A stretch of 37,159 bases of DNA from Acidimicrobiia bacterium (GCA_016932695.1 JAFGCH010000094.1:1-37159); one strand, 5' to 3'. Positions 17,409-27,661 are shown, counted from the first letter of the stretch. A program made the numbers and translations. Notes: a model not told the origin generated them from the letters alone.

Positions 17409-18355
17409 TGGCCACCCGCGCCGCCGCCCCCTCCACCACCGACCTGGTACGCCAGTCCATCCAAGGCCGACGCCTGGGCTTCGGCGATATCGCCTTCCCC
17501 GCCGCCCTGCTGCTCGCCCTGCTGCTCGCCCTGCTCTTCCTGGCCACGCTGCTGATCGACGTCTTCGTGCGCGCCTGGGATGCCTTCGCCGGCCGGGGCT
17601 TCTCAGTGGTCACCAGCCCGCTGTCGCTCAACGCCGGCACCGCCGGGCTGTGGCAGAGCATCATGGGTTCACTGGCTCTGACTGCGGTAGTGGCCGCCCT
17701 CGCCTTCCCCATCGGAGTCGGGGCCGCCATCTACCTCGAGGAGTACGCCCCGGACAACCGCTTCACCCGCTTCATCAGCACCAACATCCGCAACCTGGCC
17801 GGAGTCCCCTCGATCGTCTACGGCATTCTGGGCCTGACCATCTTCGTGCGTTTCGTGCGCGCCGTGGGAGCGGGCGGGGGCGTCTACGGCAAGAACCTGC
17901 TCGCCGGCGGCCTCACTCTGGCCGCCCTCGTGCTGCCCATCGTGATCATCACCACCGCCGAAGCCCTGCGGGCGGTGCCCTCCGCCATTCGCGAGGCCGG
18001 CTTCGGCGTGGGAGCCACCCGGTGGGAAGTCATTCGCTACCACGTGATCCCCTACGCCGCCCCGGGCATCCTCACCGGCACGGTGCTCACCCTGGCCCGG
18101 GCCTTCGGCGAGACCGCTCCTCTCCTGCTCGTGGGAGCGGCCACCGGCTTCTTCAGCATGGGCAGCGCGGGGTTCATCGACAGGGCCGTCGGGCCGTATA
18201 CCGCCCTCCCGGTGACCATCTTCTCCTGGGCCCGCCAGCCCGGGGCCGATTTCCGATCGCTGACCGCGGCCGCCATCGTGGTGTTGCTGGTGCTGCTGCT
18301 CACCGCCAACGCCGCGGCCATCATCCTGCGCAACCGTTACGAGCGGAAGTGGTGA
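17408..18355 (+). CDS. pstA: Phosphate ABC transporter permease PstA
   Basis: [56 protein letters not shown]. Confidence 0.92.
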   Translation: MATRAAAPSTTDLVRQSIQGRRLGFGDIAFPAALLLALLLALLFLATLLIDVFVRAWDAFAGRGFSVVTSPLSLNAGTAGLWQSIMGSLALTAVVAALAFPIGVGAAIYLEEYAPDNRFTRFISTNIRNLAGVPSIVYGILGLTIFVRFVRAVGAGGGVYGKNLLAGGLTLAALVLPIVIITTAEALRAVPSAIREAGFGVGATRWEVIRYHVIPYAAPGILTGTVLTLARAFGETAPLLLVGAATGFFSMGSAGFIDRAVGPYTALPVTIFSWARQPGADFRSLTAAAIVVLLVLLLTANAAAIILRNRYERKW

Positions 18356-18356
18356 C

Positions 18357-19274
18357 ATGGAGCAAGCCAATTTGACCCAACCGGCCGGGCCTGCCCCCGG
18401 CGCGCCGACGCCGGATCTGCCGGTCCGCTCCGGCGGGCGTGCCGTGTCCGTGGGCGGGGTGCTGCGCAAGAACGGGCCGGGAGAGGCACCCGGCACGCAA
18501 AACAGCATCTTCGACGTCTCCGGCCTCAAGGTGTTCTACGGGTCCTTCCAAGCGGTGGCCGAGACCACTATGCAGATCCGGGAACATGAGATCACCGCCC
18601 TGATCGGACCTTCGGGATGCGGCAAGACCACCGTTCTGCGCTGCTTCAACCGCATGAACGACCTCATCGAGTCGGCCCGGGTCGAGGGCACCATCCGCTA
18701 TCACGGGGTGGACATCTACGGCGACCAGGTGGATCCCGTCGAGGTGCGCCGGCGCATCGGCATGGTCTTCCAGAAGCCCAACCCGTTCCCCAAGTCGATC
18801 TACGACAACATCGCCTTCGGGCCCCGCATCGCCGGGTTCAAGGGGAACATGGACGACCTGGTCGAGGAATCCCTGACCCGGGCCGCCCTCTGGGACGAGG
18901 TGCGGGACAAGCTCAAGGAATCGGCCTACGCACTATCGGGGGGCCAGCAGCAGCGCCTGTGCATCGCCCGGGCCATCGCCACCAGCCCCGACGTACTGCT
19001 CATGGACGAACCTTGCTCCTCGCTGGACCCCATCGCCACCTTGCGCATCGAGGAGTTGATGATCGAACTGAAGCGGGACTACTCGATCATCATCGTCACC
19101 CACAACATGCAGCAGGCAGCCCGGGTCAGCGACCGCACGGCGTTCTTCACCGTCGACGTCAAAGAGACCGGCATGCGCACCGGCCGCCTCGTAGAGTTCG
19201 ACACCACCGACGTGATCTTCACCCGGCCCCACCAGAAGCAGACCGAGGACTACATCACCGGCCGGTTCGGCTAG
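18357..19274 (+). CDS. pstB: Phosphate ABC transporter ATP-binding protein PstB
   Basis: [60 protein letters not shown]. Start uncertain because of an N-terminal extension. Confidence 0.93.
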   Translation: MEQANLTQPAGPAPGAPTPDLPVRSGGRAVSVGGVLRKNGPGEAPGTQNSIFDVSGLKVFYGSFQAVAETTMQIREHEITALIGPSGCGKTTVLRCFNRMNDLIESARVEGTIRYHGVDIYGDQVDPVEVRRRIGMVFQKPNPFPKSIYDNIAFGPRIAGFKGNMDDLVEESLTRAALWDEVRDKLKESAYALSGGQQQRLCIARAIATSPDVLLMDEPCSSLDPIATLRIEELMIELKRDYSIIIVTHNMQQAARVSDRTAFFTVDVKETGMRTGRLVEFDTTDVIFTRPHQKQTEDYITGRFG

Positions 19275-19296
19275 CCGGACCCGAGAACGAGGCGCC

Positions 19297-19989
19297 ATGA
19301 CCGACGACCGCAGTCCCCATTCCGAGATCCGCCATCGCTTCGAGACTGAGTTGGAGGAGATCAAGCGGCTCGCCGTGGGCCTGGGCTCTCTGGTGCTGGA
19401 GAATGCCGGGCGACTGAACGAGGCTCTCCTCGAAAACCGCCTCGACCTGGCGCAGCAGGTCATCGACGCCGACGACCAGGTCGATCGGGCCTACATCGAC
19501 CTGGAGCGCCGGGTCTTCCGGGTCATCGCCCTGCAGCAGCCGGTCGCGGGTGACCTGCGCTTCCTGATCTCGATCATCCGCGTGGCGCACGAGATCGAGC
19601 GCAGCGGGGACCTGGTGGTGAACTGCGCCAAAGGGATCTTGCGCCAGCACGGCTTCCATCTGAGCAACCAGATCCAGGGGGTGCTCGCCCGCCTCTGCCG
19701 GTCGGCGCTGGATCTCTTCGGCAGCAGCATCGAGAGCCTCGCAGAAATGGACCCCGAGGCCGGGCGCCGGCTCGATGAAGAAGACGACGTGGTGGACGAC
19801 CTGGTCGGCGAGTTCTACACCCTGCTGGCTACCGAGACCGAGAGCATGGACGTGGACACGGCCATCGAACTGTCCCGGGTGGGCCGCTACATGGAGCGCA
19901 TCGCCGACCACGCGGTGAATATCGGGGAGCACATCGGCTTCGCCGTCACCGGGATCTTCCCCCGCCACGGGGAGATCGACGAGGGCTAG
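19297..19989 (+). CDS. phoU: Phosphate signalling complex protein PhoU
   Basis: Duplicated PhoU helical repeats (RVIALQQPVAGDLRFLISIIRVAHEIERSGD; RVGRYMERIADHAVNIGEHIGFAVTG). Confidence 0.92.
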   Translation: MTDDRSPHSEIRHRFETELEEIKRLAVGLGSLVLENAGRLNEALLENRLDLAQQVIDADDQVDRAYIDLERRVFRVIALQQPVAGDLRFLISIIRVAHEIERSGDLVVNCAKGILRQHGFHLSNQIQGVLARLCRSALDLFGSSIESLAEMDPEAGRRLDEEDDVVDDLVGEFYTLLATETESMDVDTAIELSRVGRYMERIADHAVNIGEHIGFAVTGIFPRHGEIDEG

Positions 19990-20288
19990 GAGGCCCTTCT
20001 GGCCGCGGCCACCTGTCGCTCGCGACGCACCCGGCGGCGCTCCCGCTCGGAGAGGCCGCCCCATATGCCGAACTTCTCGCCGCTGCGCAGGGCGAACTCC
20101 AGACACTCGCCCCGCACCTGGCACTCCCGGCAAATGGCCTTGGCAGACCGGGTGGAAGCCCCGCGTTCGGGAAAGAACAGGTCGGCGTTGGCCCCCTTGC
20201 AGTTGGCCCGATCGTGCCAGGCGAGGTCGTCGAACGCCAGCGCGCTCCGCAGTTCCTCGAGATCGATAGCCCGGACGATGAATGACAT
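19986..20288 (-). CDS. WhiB-family transcriptional regulator
   Basis: NCKGANADLFFPERG, CRECQVRGECLEFALRSGEKFGIWGGLSERERR: four Cys and GIWGG. Confidence 0.95.
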   Translation of the reverse strand: MSFIVRAIDLEELRSALAFDDLAWHDRANCKGANADLFFPERGASTRSAKAICRECQVRGECLEFALRSGEKFGIWGGLSERERRRVRRERQVAAARRAS

Positions 20289-20309
20289 AGTCGTAGTTAC
20301 CTAAGTGTC

Positions 20310-20338
20310 ATTATCTCGCGCGGAGCGCGCGCAGTCAA
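20310..20338 (-). promoter_or_regulatory. Near-consensus promoter of the whiB-family gene
   Basis: On minus strand TTGACT-17 nt-GATAAT, about 20 nt upstream of the ATG; spacer is GCGCGCGCTCCGCGCGA. Confidence 0.65.
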
Positions 20339-20503
20339 AGGGTATGTCGTTGTTCTACAAGGAACACGTCTTCACAGATTGTCCACACCACGCGCGGTCC
20401 GCGCGATCCAGCCCGTCAGATCCGACGGGGATGGCTCCGGAGAGACGACCTGAGCCGGGCGAGGGAGCACGCCGCAACGGCGAGCGCCTGCCGCAAGCGG
20501 GGT

Positions 20504-21253
20504 TCAGGCCCCGAAGATGTCGCGGAGGATCTGCGCGGTGGTCTGACGGCCCAGCATGCCGATCGCGGTGGTCAGGGGCACGTGCTTGGGACAGACCTGG
20601 ATGCAGTTCTGGGAGTTGCCGCAGTCGGTGAGGCCGCCGTCGCCCATGATGGCGTGGAGACGGTCGGCTCGGGAGAACTTCCCGGTGGGGTGATTGTTCA
20701 TCAACAGCACCTGGGCCAGCGGAGCCGGGCCCAGGAAGTCCCGATCCGGGGCGAACATGGGGCAAGCGTCCATGCAGCAACCACACGTCATGCAGCGGCT
20801 CAACGCGTAATTGAGATCCCACTCCTGCGGCGAGATGCGGGGCGCGCCGGTGTGGACGTCCCAAGAGCCGTCGATGTCGATCCACGCTTTCACCCGGCGC
20901 AGGTTGTCGAACATCACCGAGCGGTCCACCACCAAGTCGCGAATCACCGGGAACTTCGCCAGAGGCTCGAGCACGATGGGCTGGGAGAGCGAATCGACCA
21001 GCGCCGAGCAGGCCTGCCGGGCCCGTCCGTTGATGCGCATGGAGCAGGACCCGCACTGCTCCTCCATGCAGTTGGACTCCCAGGCCGGCGGCACCACCCG
21101 CTCGCCCTGAGCGGTGATCGGGTTCTCTCGAATGGCCATCAGGGCCGAAACCACGTTGTGCCCCGCCCGGTAGGGCATGGCAAACTCCTGCCAGTAGGGA
21201 GTGCTGTCGGGGCGGTCCTGGCGGCGGATCTTGAAGCGGATGGTGTCTGCCAT
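20504..21253 (-). CDS. sdhB: Succinate dehydrogenase/fumarate reductase iron-sulfur subunit
   Basis: NCMEEQCGSCSMRINGRARQAC, CMTCGCCMDACPMF, CGNSQNCIQVCPKHVPL; start set at MADTIRF. Confidence 0.92.
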   Translation of the reverse strand: MADTIRFKIRRQDRPDSTPYWQEFAMPYRAGHNVVSALMAIRENPITAQGERVVPPAWESNCMEEQCGSCSMRINGRARQACSALVDSLSQPIVLEPLAKFPVIRDLVVDRSVMFDNLRRVKAWIDIDGSWDVHTGAPRISPQEWDLNYALSRCMTCGCCMDACPMFAPDRDFLGPAPLAQVLLMNNHPTGKFSRADRLHAIMGDGGLTDCGNSQNCIQVCPKHVPLTTAIGMLGRQTTAQILRDIFGA

Positions 21254-21261
21254 GGCGCCCT

Positions 21262-23151
21262 CTACCGGTAGTCCCGCGGTGTCTCGGGAGGCAGCACGGA
21301 GGTGTCCACGGGGTGGTACTCGATCTCCGGGCCCTCCGGCGCATAACGGGCCACCGTCGTCTTCAACCAGCGCTCGTTCTTCTCTTTCCAGCGGGTCAGG
21401 TACTCCTCCCACTCGGGGTCGCCGGGGAACTTGCCTTCGGGGATCTTCAGTTCGAACTCCGCCTTGTAGTGCGAGCCGCGGCACTCATCCCGAAGGCGGG
21501 CGCCGGCGGCGATCACCTGCCCCAGCACGATCATGTCGTGGACCTGGCGCGCGTAGGGCAACGACGAATTCACCCAGGGGCCCCGGTCGTCGAGGGAGAT
21601 GTGGCGGAAACGCTCCCGAAGCTCTTGCAGGGCACCGATGGCCTCATCCAGCGAGCGGTTGTCGCGCTCCACCCCCACCTTGTCGGTCATCACCTTGCCC
21701 AGCTCGCGGTGCAGGGCGAAGGGGTTCTCAGAGCCCTCCGAGGTCAGGATGGCGCGGTTGATCTCCTCCTGGCGATCGCGCTCCGCATCGAAGGCATTCC
21801 CCAGATCTGCCCGAGCCACGCGCGCCAGGCCTTTCACATAGGCGGCGGCCGACTCGCCGGCCACTCTCCCGCTGAAGGAAGCGCTGAGCATGGAGTTCGC
21901 CCCCAGCCGGTTGGCTCCGTGGTAAGCGCCGTCGCACTCCCCGCAGGCGAAGAGGCCGGCGATGTTGGTCTGGTGGTTGCGCGGGCTGCCGTGCTTCATG
22001 CCGCCGGTAGCCGGGTCCGCCTCCCAATCGACCCACAGCCCTCCCATGCTGTAGTGCGGGGCGGGGAAGATCTCCATGGGCACCTGGGTGGGGTCTGCTC
22101 CGGTGTAGTCCTCGTAGATCTCGATGATGGATCCCAGACGGCGGCGCACGAAGTCGGCCGGCAGATGGGTCAGGTCCAGGAAAACCCGATCCTCGCCGCG
22201 CACCCCCAGGCCCAGGTGCTTGACCACCCGCCAGATGGCGCGGGCCGCCACGTCGCGCGGGACGGTGTTGCCGTAGGTGGGATACCACTCCTCGAGGAAG
22301 TAGAAGCGCTCGTCCTCCGGGATGGAGCGGGGATCTCGCGAGTCACCCGGCAGGCGCGGCGTCCAGATGCGACCCCCTTCACCGCGAGAGGCCTCGCTCA
22401 TCAGCCGCAGCTTGTCGTCGCCGATCATCCCCGTGGGGTGATACTGGATGAACTCGCCGTTCATGAACCAGGCGCCCTGTTGATAGACGCGGCTGGCGGC
22501 GGCCCCGGTGGAGTTGGACGAGTTGGTGGACTTGCCGTAGATCAGCCCGATGCCCCCGGTGGCCAGGATGACCGCATCGGCAGGGAAGGCCTGGACCTGC
22601 TGGCTGCGCAGGTCGAGCGCGGTAATCCCGCGGCAGCGGCCTTCGGAGTCGGTGACGATGGAGAGCATCTCCCACCACTCGTGCTTCTCCACCAGGCCGC
22701 GGTCCTCGTAGCGCCGCACCTGCTCGTCCACCCCGTAGAGGAGTTGCTGGCCGGTGCTGGAACCGGCGAACGCCGTCCGCTTGTACTTGACCCCGCCGAA
22801 GAGGCGGAGGTCGAGGAGGCCCTCCGGGGTGCGGGAGAAGGTGACCCCCATGCGCTCGAAGGTGTGGATGAGCCCGGGGGCCTCCTCGCACATGGTCTTG
22901 ATGGGCGGCTGGTCCGCCAGGTACGCCCCTCCCTTGATGGTGTCCACGATGTGCTGCCAGACGCTGTCGCCCTGGCCCTTGGTGTCGAGCGCGGCGTTGA
23001 TGCCCCCCTGGGCGCAAGCCGAGTGGGAACGCTTCACCTCGAACAAGGAGAAGAGCTTCACCGGGATGCCGGCTTCGACCAGGCGCAGCGTGGCCCACAG
23101 CCCCCCAAGGCCCCCACCCACCACGATGGTCGTCGGTTTCGCCGTGCTCAT
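21262..23151 (-). CDS. sdhA: Succinate dehydrogenase/fumarate reductase flavoprotein subunit
   Basis: TIVVGGGLGGLWATLRLVEAG, HSACAQGGINAALDTKGQGDS, EFIQYHPTG. Confidence 0.94.
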   Translation of the reverse strand: MSTAKPTTIVVGGGLGGLWATLRLVEAGIPVKLFSLFEVKRSHSACAQGGINAALDTKGQGDSVWQHIVDTIKGGAYLADQPPIKTMCEEAPGLIHTFERMGVTFSRTPEGLLDLRLFGGVKYKRTAFAGSSTGQQLLYGVDEQVRRYEDRGLVEKHEWWEMLSIVTDSEGRCRGITALDLRSQQVQAFPADAVILATGGIGLIYGKSTNSSNSTGAAASRVYQQGAWFMNGEFIQYHPTGMIGDDKLRLMSEASRGEGGRIWTPRLPGDSRDPRSIPEDERFYFLEEWYPTYGNTVPRDVAARAIWRVVKHLGLGVRGEDRVFLDLTHLPADFVRRRLGSIIEIYEDYTGADPTQVPMEIFPAPHYSMGGLWVDWEADPATGGMKHGSPRNHQTNIAGLFACGECDGAYHGANRLGANSMLSASFSGRVAGESAAAYVKGLARVARADLGNAFDAERDRQEEINRAILTSEGSENPFALHRELGKVMTDKVGVERDNRSLDEAIGALQELRERFRHISLDDRGPWVNSSLPYARQVHDMIVLGQVIAAGARLRDECRGSHYKAEFELKIPEGKFPGDPEWEEYLTRWKEKNERWLKTTVARYAPEGPEIEYHPVDTSVLPPETPRDYR

Positions 23152-23164
23152 GTCACTCCCGGGC

Positions 23165-23833
23165 CTAGGTCGCGAGAAAGAAACCCAGCATGCCGTGGAT
23201 GCCGAGGGCGGTGACCACCACGAACGCCACCCCGGAGGCCACCTGCATGATCTTCTGCGCCCGGGGAGTGGTGGCCAGGCCCCAAACGATGGAGGCCGAC
23301 CACAGCCCGTTGCAGAAGTGGAAAGTGGTAAGCACCAAGCCGAGGAGATAGGGCACCAGGAAGTAGGGCTCCGACAGCAGGTTCTTCATGTGGGAGAACA
23401 TGTCCTGGCGCACGGCCTCGTTCCAGATGGCGAGGATCCGGGTGCCGATGACGTGCATCAGCAGGAAGAGCAAGACCCCCAGGCCCGAGATTCGCTGCGC
23501 CAGCCACATCCAGTTGCGGAAGTAGCCGTAGTGGGTGACGTTCTGCTTCCCCATCCAGAACACCACCAGGCCGTAGATGCCGTGGAAGAGGATGGGCAAG
23601 GCAATGAGGAAGATCTCCAACAGCCGGACGTAGTTGAGGTTCTGGATCTTCTCGACGACGTAGGTGTTGTAGTGCTCCTGCCCGAAGCGCGACTGGGAGT
23701 TCTCCCACAGGTGGAACAGGAGGAACGCTCCCACGGGGACGAGGCCCACCAGAGAGTGGACGCGCCGCAGCAGAAAGTGGGGGTTCTGCACCGAGGCGCT
23801 GGCCGCACGGCGAGACTGGCGGGTTGCCGTCAC
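23165..23833 (-). CDS. sdhC: Succinate dehydrogenase cytochrome b subunit (type B, single membrane anchor)
   Basis: Multi-TM protein with conserved His in LRRVHSLVGLVPVGAFLLFHLWENS; GTG start at 23833; upstream of sdhA. Confidence 0.85.
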   Translation of the reverse strand: MTATRQSRRAASASVQNPHFLLRRVHSLVGLVPVGAFLLFHLWENSQSRFGQEHYNTYVVEKIQNLNYVRLLEIFLIALPILFHGIYGLVVFWMGKQNVTHYGYFRNWMWLAQRISGLGVLLFLLMHVIGTRILAIWNEAVRQDMFSHMKNLLSEPYFLVPYLLGLVLTTFHFCNGLWSASIVWGLATTPRAQKIMQVASGVAFVVVTALGIHGMLGFFLAT

Positions 23834-23915
23834 CTCTCCTCTTGGTCGGGCAGGAGGCACATTATGGCGCGTCCATAACCGATCTCGTCCGGTTCCGGCG
23901 CTAGCGTCCCCGGGC

Positions 23916-24797
23916 GTGCTCTCCCCACCTCGCGCTCTCCCCGCCCTGATCACCCCGTTCGACGAGGCCGGCGACCTGGACCTGAAGGCGCACCGGCACA
24001 ACCTGAGCCTGTTGTGGAGTCGGGGGGTGCGCGGGTTCCTGGTGGGCGGGTCCAACGGCGAAGGCCCTTACCTGGAGGCCGGGGAGCGGCGCGCTCTGAT
24101 AGCCGCCGCCCGGGCCACCGTGCCGGACGCCTTCCTGCTCGCCGGCCTGGCGGCAGAGTCCGTCCGCCTCGCCCTGGAACAGGCCGCCGAGGCGGCCGCC
24201 GCGGGCGCCGACGCCCTGCTGGTACTGTGCCCTACCACCCTGGCCCGGGGCGACGCCGCCGCGGTGGAGCGCTACTACACCGCCCTGGCGCATGAGGCTC
24301 CCCTTCCCGTGCTGCTCTACTCCATGCCGCGCTACACGGCGTACGAGATTCCCCCCGAGGTGGTCGCGGCGACGGCAGCGCGACCCGGCATCGTCGGCAT
24401 GAAGGACTCCGGCGGCGACGTGACGCGCCTGGGCGCCCTGGCGGCGGCCCTTCCCCGGGGTTTCCTGCTCTTCGCCGGACGGGCCGCGGTGCTGGCCGCA
24501 GCATGTCGCGTCGGCGCCTACGGAGGAGTGTGCGCCGCGGCCAACTACGCCCCGGGACTGGTGCAGCGCACCGTGGCGTCGGGCCGGGGGGACGAGGCCG
24601 CTCAGGCGGTGCTGGCCGCACTGGCGGCAGCCGTGGAGTGCCACGGCATCGCCGGGGTGAAGGCGGCGGCCGAGGCGGCCGGTCTGCGCGCCGGGCCGCC
24701 GCGCCGACCCCTGCTCCCGGTAGGCCCCGCGGAGCGGGCGGCCATCGCCGCCGCGCTCGCCATCGCCGCAGTGGAGCCACCCGGCCCCGCTGAGTGA
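23916..24797 (+). CDS. Dihydrodipicolinate synthase (DapA)-family aldolase
   Basis: ALITPFDEAGDLDL, GSNGEGPYLEAGER, SMPRYTAYEIP, GMKDSGGDV (Schiff-base Lys). Confidence 0.85.
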   Translation: MLSPPRALPALITPFDEAGDLDLKAHRHNLSLLWSRGVRGFLVGGSNGEGPYLEAGERRALIAAARATVPDAFLLAGLAAESVRLALEQAAEAAAAGADALLVLCPTTLARGDAAAVERYYTALAHEAPLPVLLYSMPRYTAYEIPPEVVAATAARPGIVGMKDSGGDVTRLGALAAALPRGFLLFAGRAAVLAAACRVGAYGGVCAAANYAPGLVQRTVASGRGDEAAQAVLAALAAAVECHGIAGVKAAAEAAGLRAGPPRRPLLPVGPAERAAIAAALAIAAVEPPGPAE

Positions 24798-24840
24798 ACC
24801 GCTGCTAGCCTCGGCCGAGACGACGGAAGGAGCCGCTTTG

Positions 24841-25224
24841 GTGAAGTTCCTGACCAAGGAGTGGCTGGAGGCTCTCACAGCCGCCCTCGAAGGCCACGAG
24901 GGTTTCAAGAGCGCCATCGCCAGCACCGAGTTGACCCTGCAGTTCGAGGTCCCCGACGCGCCGGAGGGCACCGAGGGCACCTATCTGATCACCATCTCCG
25001 GAGGCAGCGTCCGGGCCACACCCGGGCCCGGGGAGAACCCCGAAGTCACCATCATCAACAACTACGAGACCGCGGTGGCCATCTCCAAGGGCGAGCTGGA
25101 CACCCAGCAAGCCTTCTTCGCCAACAAGATCAAGATCAGCGGCTCGATGGCCGCCCTGATGCGGAACATGGCCGCACTCGGCCAGTTCGCCAAAGCCACG
25201 GCCGGGATGGAAGTGGAGTACTAG
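24841..25224 (+). CDS. SCP2 sterol-binding domain protein
   Basis: SCP2-like fold sequence (GTYLITISGGSVRATPGPGENPEVTIINNYETAVAISKGELDTQQAFFANKIKISGSMAALM); SD AAGGAG 8 nt before GTG. Confidence 0.8.
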   Translation: MKFLTKEWLEALTAALEGHEGFKSAIASTELTLQFEVPDAPEGTEGTYLITISGGSVRATPGPGENPEVTIINNYETAVAISKGELDTQQAFFANKIKISGSMAALMRNMAALGQFAKATAGMEVEY

Positions 25225-25264
25225 CCGGGTTTCCGGCCCGCCCGACGCGACGGGCCTCAAATGC

Positions 25265-25292
25265 CGAGGGCGCACCCCAGGGTGCGCCCTCG
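25265..25292. terminator. Bidirectional terminator hairpin between convergent genes
   Basis: CGAGGGCGCACCC-CA-GGGTGCGCCCTCG-type 13-bp perfect stem. Confidence 0.75.
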
Positions 25293-25316
25293 CTGTTGAT
25301 GGGTCTCTCGGGGGAA

Positions 25317-25592
25317 CTAGCCGCCGAGGGTGCTCTTGAGGTTGCGGCTGGGCTTGAACCGGGCCTTGGTGTGCGCCGCCACCGTCACCGTTTCGCCGGT
25401 GCGCGGGTTGCGGGCCATCCGCTCGGCCACCTGGCGGGCGTCGAAGTTGCCGAACCCGCTGATGGCGACCTTCTCACCACGCGACAGCGCCCCGGAGATC
25501 AGATCGAAGACGGCGTCGACGGTGGATGCCACCTCGGCCCGCGGCCGGCCGACCTGAGCGGCGACGGCATCGACGAGATCCCGCTTGTTCAT
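25317..25592 (-). CDS. HU-family DNA-binding protein
   Basis: MNKRDLVDAVAAQVGRPRAEV...GEKVAISGFGNFDARQVAERMARNPRTGETVTVAAHTKARFKPSRNLKSTL. Confidence 0.95.
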   Translation of the reverse strand: MNKRDLVDAVAAQVGRPRAEVASTVDAVFDLISGALSRGEKVAISGFGNFDARQVAERMARNPRTGETVTVAAHTKARFKPSRNLKSTLGG

Positions 25593-25732
25593 GTGTTGCT
25601 CCCCTCTGGTAGCTGAGTCACAACCTAGGGATTCTACCCGAATGCGTTGTCTCACTTGAGATTTCGCCCCTCGCGGTGGAGGGTGCCCGCTGCAGCGGGT
25701 AGAGTTGCCCCCGCTCCCAGGCAGGAGGGTCC

Positions 25733-26614
25733 TTGGGCTTCTACAAGCGAAACAGGTCGCTTTTCTTGATACTCCTCGGAACCGGCCTCATGGCTGCCTC
25801 CGTGTGCTGGGAGTACGTCCGCATGAAGCCGGACTACCGGTACCTCATTCAGCCCTGGTCGATCCGCGGCTTCGAGACCCCCCAGGGCTGGGTGATCATG
25901 GCCTCCGCTCTGGCCGTGCTGGCTTTGGCCGTGCCCCTGAGCCTCCGCCTGCTCAAAGGCAAGCTGCTCGACTCGCTCATCGTGGCCGCGGTCATCACGC
26001 TGTTCGCCACTCTGCTGCCCGTCGTGGCCGGCGCCCCCGATCAGGAACCAGGCGGGGTCGTGGTCTGGGGCCTGGCTCTCCTCCTCGCGCTGGCCGTCGT
26101 CGCCGTGGTGAGCCGCTTCCTGCCCGAGGGGTTCAGCGGCGCCCGGCGCCGCCTGTCCCTCATCGGGGTGTTCGCCGCCATCCTGGTCCTCGCCGGGCTG
26201 CTGCTCTACGGGCAGATCCTGGGCACTCGCACCGTGCCTCTCTGGGTGCTGGTCCTGATCCTGATGCTCACCCTCGACGTGCTCATGCTCGCCCGCCCCC
26301 CCCGGGAACTGGCTTCGTATCGTCTGCTGCTCATCGGCGTAGTCCTCACCTGGGTGGTGGCGCTGGTGTGCGCCGGGTCGCTGCGCTCGACGCTGCTGCG
26401 GCTGCAACTGGAGAACATGGGGATCGCCGCCGAGTACCGCGACATCCAGATCACCTCGGGCATCCTGCTCTCCTGGGCGGGCGGCCTGCTCGCCTTCGCC
26501 GGCACGGTGGCCCTATGGGCCCGGCGCCGTGACGAGTTGGAGGAGCACAGCCGGGCCGGCGAGCAGCTCGCCGTGGCCCGGGCCAGCGCCATAGAGCTGG
26601 AACAGGCCGTCTAG
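25733..26614 (+). CDS. Uncharacterised multi-pass membrane protein
   Basis: About eight hydrophobic segments; no recognised family. Confidence 0.6.
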   Translation: MGFYKRNRSLFLILLGTGLMAASVCWEYVRMKPDYRYLIQPWSIRGFETPQGWVIMASALAVLALAVPLSLRLLKGKLLDSLIVAAVITLFATLLPVVAGAPDQEPGGVVVWGLALLLALAVVAVVSRFLPEGFSGARRRLSLIGVFAAILVLAGLLLYGQILGTRTVPLWVLVLILMLTLDVLMLARPPRELASYRLLLIGVVLTWVVALVCAGSLRSTLLRLQLENMGIAAEYRDIQITSGILLSWAGGLLAFAGTVALWARRRDELEEHSRAGEQLAVARASAIELEQAV

Positions 26615-26669
26615 ACGGCCGGCACCGACGCGGGCCCGGACCCGGGCCGCCCGTTGCCGGAGAAGGTGA

Positions 26670-27620
26670 TCACCCCGCGGCAGCTCCCTCCGGAGCCAGC
26701 GAGTGCAGCTCATCGGCAAAGCGGCGCACCGAAGCCGCCGCCGCCTGCAGCTCGGCGGCCTCGGCCGCGGTGAGCGGGAGTTCGAGGATCTCCTCCACTC
26801 CCCCGCGCCCGATCCAGGCCGGCACCCCCAGGTACACCCCGGAGACGCCGTACTGCCCTGCAGTCCAGGCGCACACCGGCATCATCTGCCCGCGCTCGAG
26901 GACGGCACGGATCATCTTCACCGCCGCCGACGAGGGGGCGTAGAAGGCACTGCCGGTCTTGAGCAGCCCGACGATCTCGGCTCCGCCCTCCCGGGTGCGC
27001 CGTACCACCTCGGCGATGGTGGCCGCGTCGAGCACCTGGGGCAGGGGGCGGCCCCGCACCCGGCATAGCGAGGGCACGGGGACCATCGTCTCCCCGTGGC
27101 TCCCCAGGGTGATCGCCTCGACCTCGAGGATGTCCACGCCCGCCGCCTCGGCGATGAAGTGAGCAAAGCGGGCGCTGTCGAGGTTCCCCGCCTGGCCCAT
27201 CACCCGCTCCCGGGGAAAGCCCGAAACCTCGGCGGCCAAGGTGGTCATGTGATCGAGGGGGTTGGTGACCACGATCAGCACGGCGTCCGGGGAAGTCTCG
27301 GCCACCCGCCGGGTCACCGCGGTCACGATGCGGGCGTTGGCCTCCAGCAGATCCATACGGCTCATCCCCGGCTTGCGCGGCAGGCCGGCGGTGAGCAGCA
27401 CTACGTCGCTGCCTTCGGTCTCCTCGTAGCCATTGGTGCCGGTCACCCGGGTGGGGTGGCGCTCGAGATAGCGAGACTGGTTCATATCGAGGGCCAGGCC
27501 CTGGGGCAGGCCCTCCACCACGTCGGTGATGACTACCTCATCGACGAGGCCCAACTCGGCGAGACGCTGGGCGGCGGTGGATCCGTACCGCCCGGCGCCG
27601 ACCACGGTGACCTTGGACAT
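26670..27620 (-). CDS. mdh: Malate dehydrogenase (LDH-like type)
   Basis: MSKVTVVGAGRYGSTAAQRLAE, VVLLTAGLPRKPGMSRMDLLEANARIV, VVTNPLDHMT, LGSHGETMVPVPS. Confidence 0.93.
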   Translation of the reverse strand: MSKVTVVGAGRYGSTAAQRLAELGLVDEVVITDVVEGLPQGLALDMNQSRYLERHPTRVTGTNGYEETEGSDVVLLTAGLPRKPGMSRMDLLEANARIVTAVTRRVAETSPDAVLIVVTNPLDHMTTLAAEVSGFPRERVMGQAGNLDSARFAHFIAEAAGVDILEVEAITLGSHGETMVPVPSLCRVRGRPLPQVLDAATIAEVVRRTREGGAEIVGLLKTGSAFYAPSSAAVKMIRAVLERGQMMPVCAWTAGQYGVSGVYLGVPAWIGRGGVEEILELPLTAAEAAELQAAAASVRRFADELHSLAPEGAAAG

Positions 27621-27661
27621 GTGCTTCCCTCCGCCCGATTGCGGGCCGCGAGGGTAGACAA

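Noticed and set aside
21313-23214. 633-aa plus-strand ORF
   Set aside because: Antisense shadow of sdhA.
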